Assembly (NCBI RefSeq): GCF_000750005.1
Contig: NZ_JPYA01000085.1
Coordinates: 1 to 6,712, forward strand
Direction: 5' to 3'
Length of the DNA: 6,712 nt
Source of the DNA: Geobacillus icigianus
Lineage (GTDB): Bacteria > Bacillota > Bacilli > Bacillales > Anoxybacillaceae
This document shows, piece by piece, positions 5,855 through 6,712 of this stretch (the stretch's first letter is position 1; every line of letters begins with the position of its first letter). The notes under the pieces were generated by a model, which saw only the letters and a list, made by a program, of their open reading frames with translations, did not search any database and had not been told where the DNA came from. Made by a program: the position numbers and the translations under genes.

Positions 5855-6712
5855 ATGAATAGATTAGCACATCATCAAGGAATCCACAAGTTTTTCATGA
5901 CGCTGGGATTGGCGCTTTATTTCTCGAAACCGGTCATCAAGCATCTCGTTCATATTGTGGATGCCTTGACTACCAAGGGATTTTCGGGAACATTGACCGA
6001 TGTCCATCACTGGAGTTTTCATCCCAATCATCGAACCACGCTCAGCCATTTTTTCACGAAAAGCCCTTGGGATGAAGAGACGTTGCTTCGCAAACTCCAG
6101 CAATGGATCCTTCATCGCATCCAGCGAATCGCCAAACAGGAGAATCAACCCCTTTTTGTTTCGATTGATGATACGATTTGCCAAAAAACGAAGCCTTCGT
6201 CACGGGCTGCCCGCGCCATTCAAGGGTGTGATTGGCACTACTCGCACAAAGATCATCAATCCGTTTGGGGGCATTCGCTCGTTTGGCTGATGGTGCATAC
6301 TTTCTCGCAAGCGTTCCCGTTCGCCTTTCGTCTGTATGACAAGACGGCGGGAAGAAGCAAGATCGACCTAGCGATCGAGATGCTTTCCTCGCTCAAGGGG
6401 AAACGGGCTCAGCCGGTGTATGTGCTCATGGATTCGTGGTATCCGTCCCAAGCGCTCATCGAAGCCTGCCTGAAACAAGGATTCCATGTCATCGCCATGC
6501 TCAAGACGAACCGGATTCTCTATCCGAAAGGTATCGCCATCCAAGCGAAGAAGTTCGCCCGCTATATCGAGCCCAACGACACCCACCTCGTCACGGTGGG
6601 GAAGGAGCGTTACCGCGTGTATCGCTACGAGGGAGCGATCCATGGCCTCGATGACGCGGTGGTGCTGCTGGCTTGGAAGGCGGATGAACCGATGACGCCA
6701 GATCATCTCCAT
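5855..6712 (+). CDS. DDE transposase, IS701-like, 3' truncated by window edge
   Basis: The frame starts at ATG 5855, ten bases after AAGGAGG (5838-5844), and stays open for 286 codons to the last base of the window. An earlier ATG at 5848 is out of frame and stops after four codons. The N-terminal part (1-95) is a helical domain containing WSFHPNHRTTLSHF and a WDE motif (72-74). The RNase H-like DDE core begins with VSIDDT, Asp105 being the first catalytic aspartate, and continues through a conserved DWHYSHKDHQSVWGHSL stretch to VLMDSWYPS, with Asp193 as the second. The catalytic glutamate would lie beyond the window. This pattern fits DDE_5-type transposases of the IS701 family; the IS4/ISH3 groups are alternatives. 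No frameshift or internal stop is present, so the element may be active. The left terminal repeat of the element is not identified. Confidence 0.9.
   Translation, partial: MNRLAHHQGIHKFFMTLGLALYFSKPVIKHLVHIVDALTTKGFSGTLTDVHHWSFHPNHRTTLSHFFTKSPWDEETLLRKLQQWILHRIQRIAKQENQPLFVSIDDTICQKTKPSSRAARAIQGCDWHYSHKDHQSVWGHSLVWLMVHTFSQAFPFAFRLYDKTAGRSKIDLAIEMLSSLKGKRAQPVYVLMDSWYPSQALIEACLKQGFHVIAMLKTNRILYPKGIAIQAKKFARYIEPNDTHLVTVGKERYRVYRYEGAIHGLDDAVVLLAWKADEPMTPDHLH

Larger units (their letters stand above)
5738..6712 (+). mobile_element. Left part of an IS701-like insertion sequence, right end outside window
   Basis: The element consists of the transposase gene and its leader. Its left boundary is unresolved: it must lie after the terminator at 5645-5676 and before the inverted repeat at 5787; 5738 is only a guess, near a change in base composition. 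Terminal repeats cannot be tested without the right end, and target-site duplications cannot be seen. Confidence 0.6.

Noticed and set aside
5848..5862. ATG 5848 as transposase start
   Set aside because: It is four bases after the Shine-Dalgarno, out of frame, and reaches a stop after four codons.
6368..6712. Minus-strand reading frame opposite the transposase
   Set aside because: The plus strand carries an uninterrupted DDE transposase with catalytic residues over the same bases.

Overview
The window looks like part of a thermophilic Firmicute chromosome, most likely Geobacillus or a close relative. The main clues are the single-chain type of glycyl-tRNA synthetase behind a glycine T-box leader, strong AGGAGG ribosome binding sites, a niacin-transporter-like MFS protein very like Bacillus YceI, and an IS701-like transposase of a kind common in Geobacillus. 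These are judgements from sequence reading; no database search was run.

Layout. 1-660 (+) is the 3' part of an AT-rich gene for a secreted V8-like (glutamyl-endopeptidase type) serine protease; its start lies outside the window. It ends at a terminator (700-735). Facing it on the minus strand are another terminator (797-835) and the last ~39 codons of a tyrosine recombinase (897-1013), which looks like the stub of a degraded integrase. Together these suggest the edge of an eroded mobile island. From 1027 the sequence becomes GC-richer chromosomal backbone, all on the minus strand: glyQS with terminator, a complete glycine T-box leader and promoter (1027-2759); a family 2 glycosyltransferase (2756-3610); and an MFS niacin-permease-like gene (3670-4866) with its own promoter and a candidate operator.

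4921-5300 is a gene-poor spacer. At 5321 a small plus-strand gene of unknown function (105 aa) follows, closed by a strong terminator. From about 5740 to the end of the window lies the left part of an insertion sequence. Its transposase gene (5855 to the window edge) is open to the last base. It is preceded by a large inverted repeat whose right arm holds the transposase Shine-Dalgarno and whose left arm lies upstream of an internal promoter. This is the layout expected for an RNA fold that shuts off translation of transcripts entering the element from outside.

The genes do not form one pathway. glyQS is autonomous, driven by a promoter that overlaps the glycosyltransferase stop codon and controlled by charging of tRNA-Gly. 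The transporter and the glycosyltransferase are co-directional but separated by a hairpin. I find no convincing new multi-gene system. The items most worth checking are the recombinase stub beside the AT-rich protease, the transposase RNA switch, and the candidate operator of the transporter.
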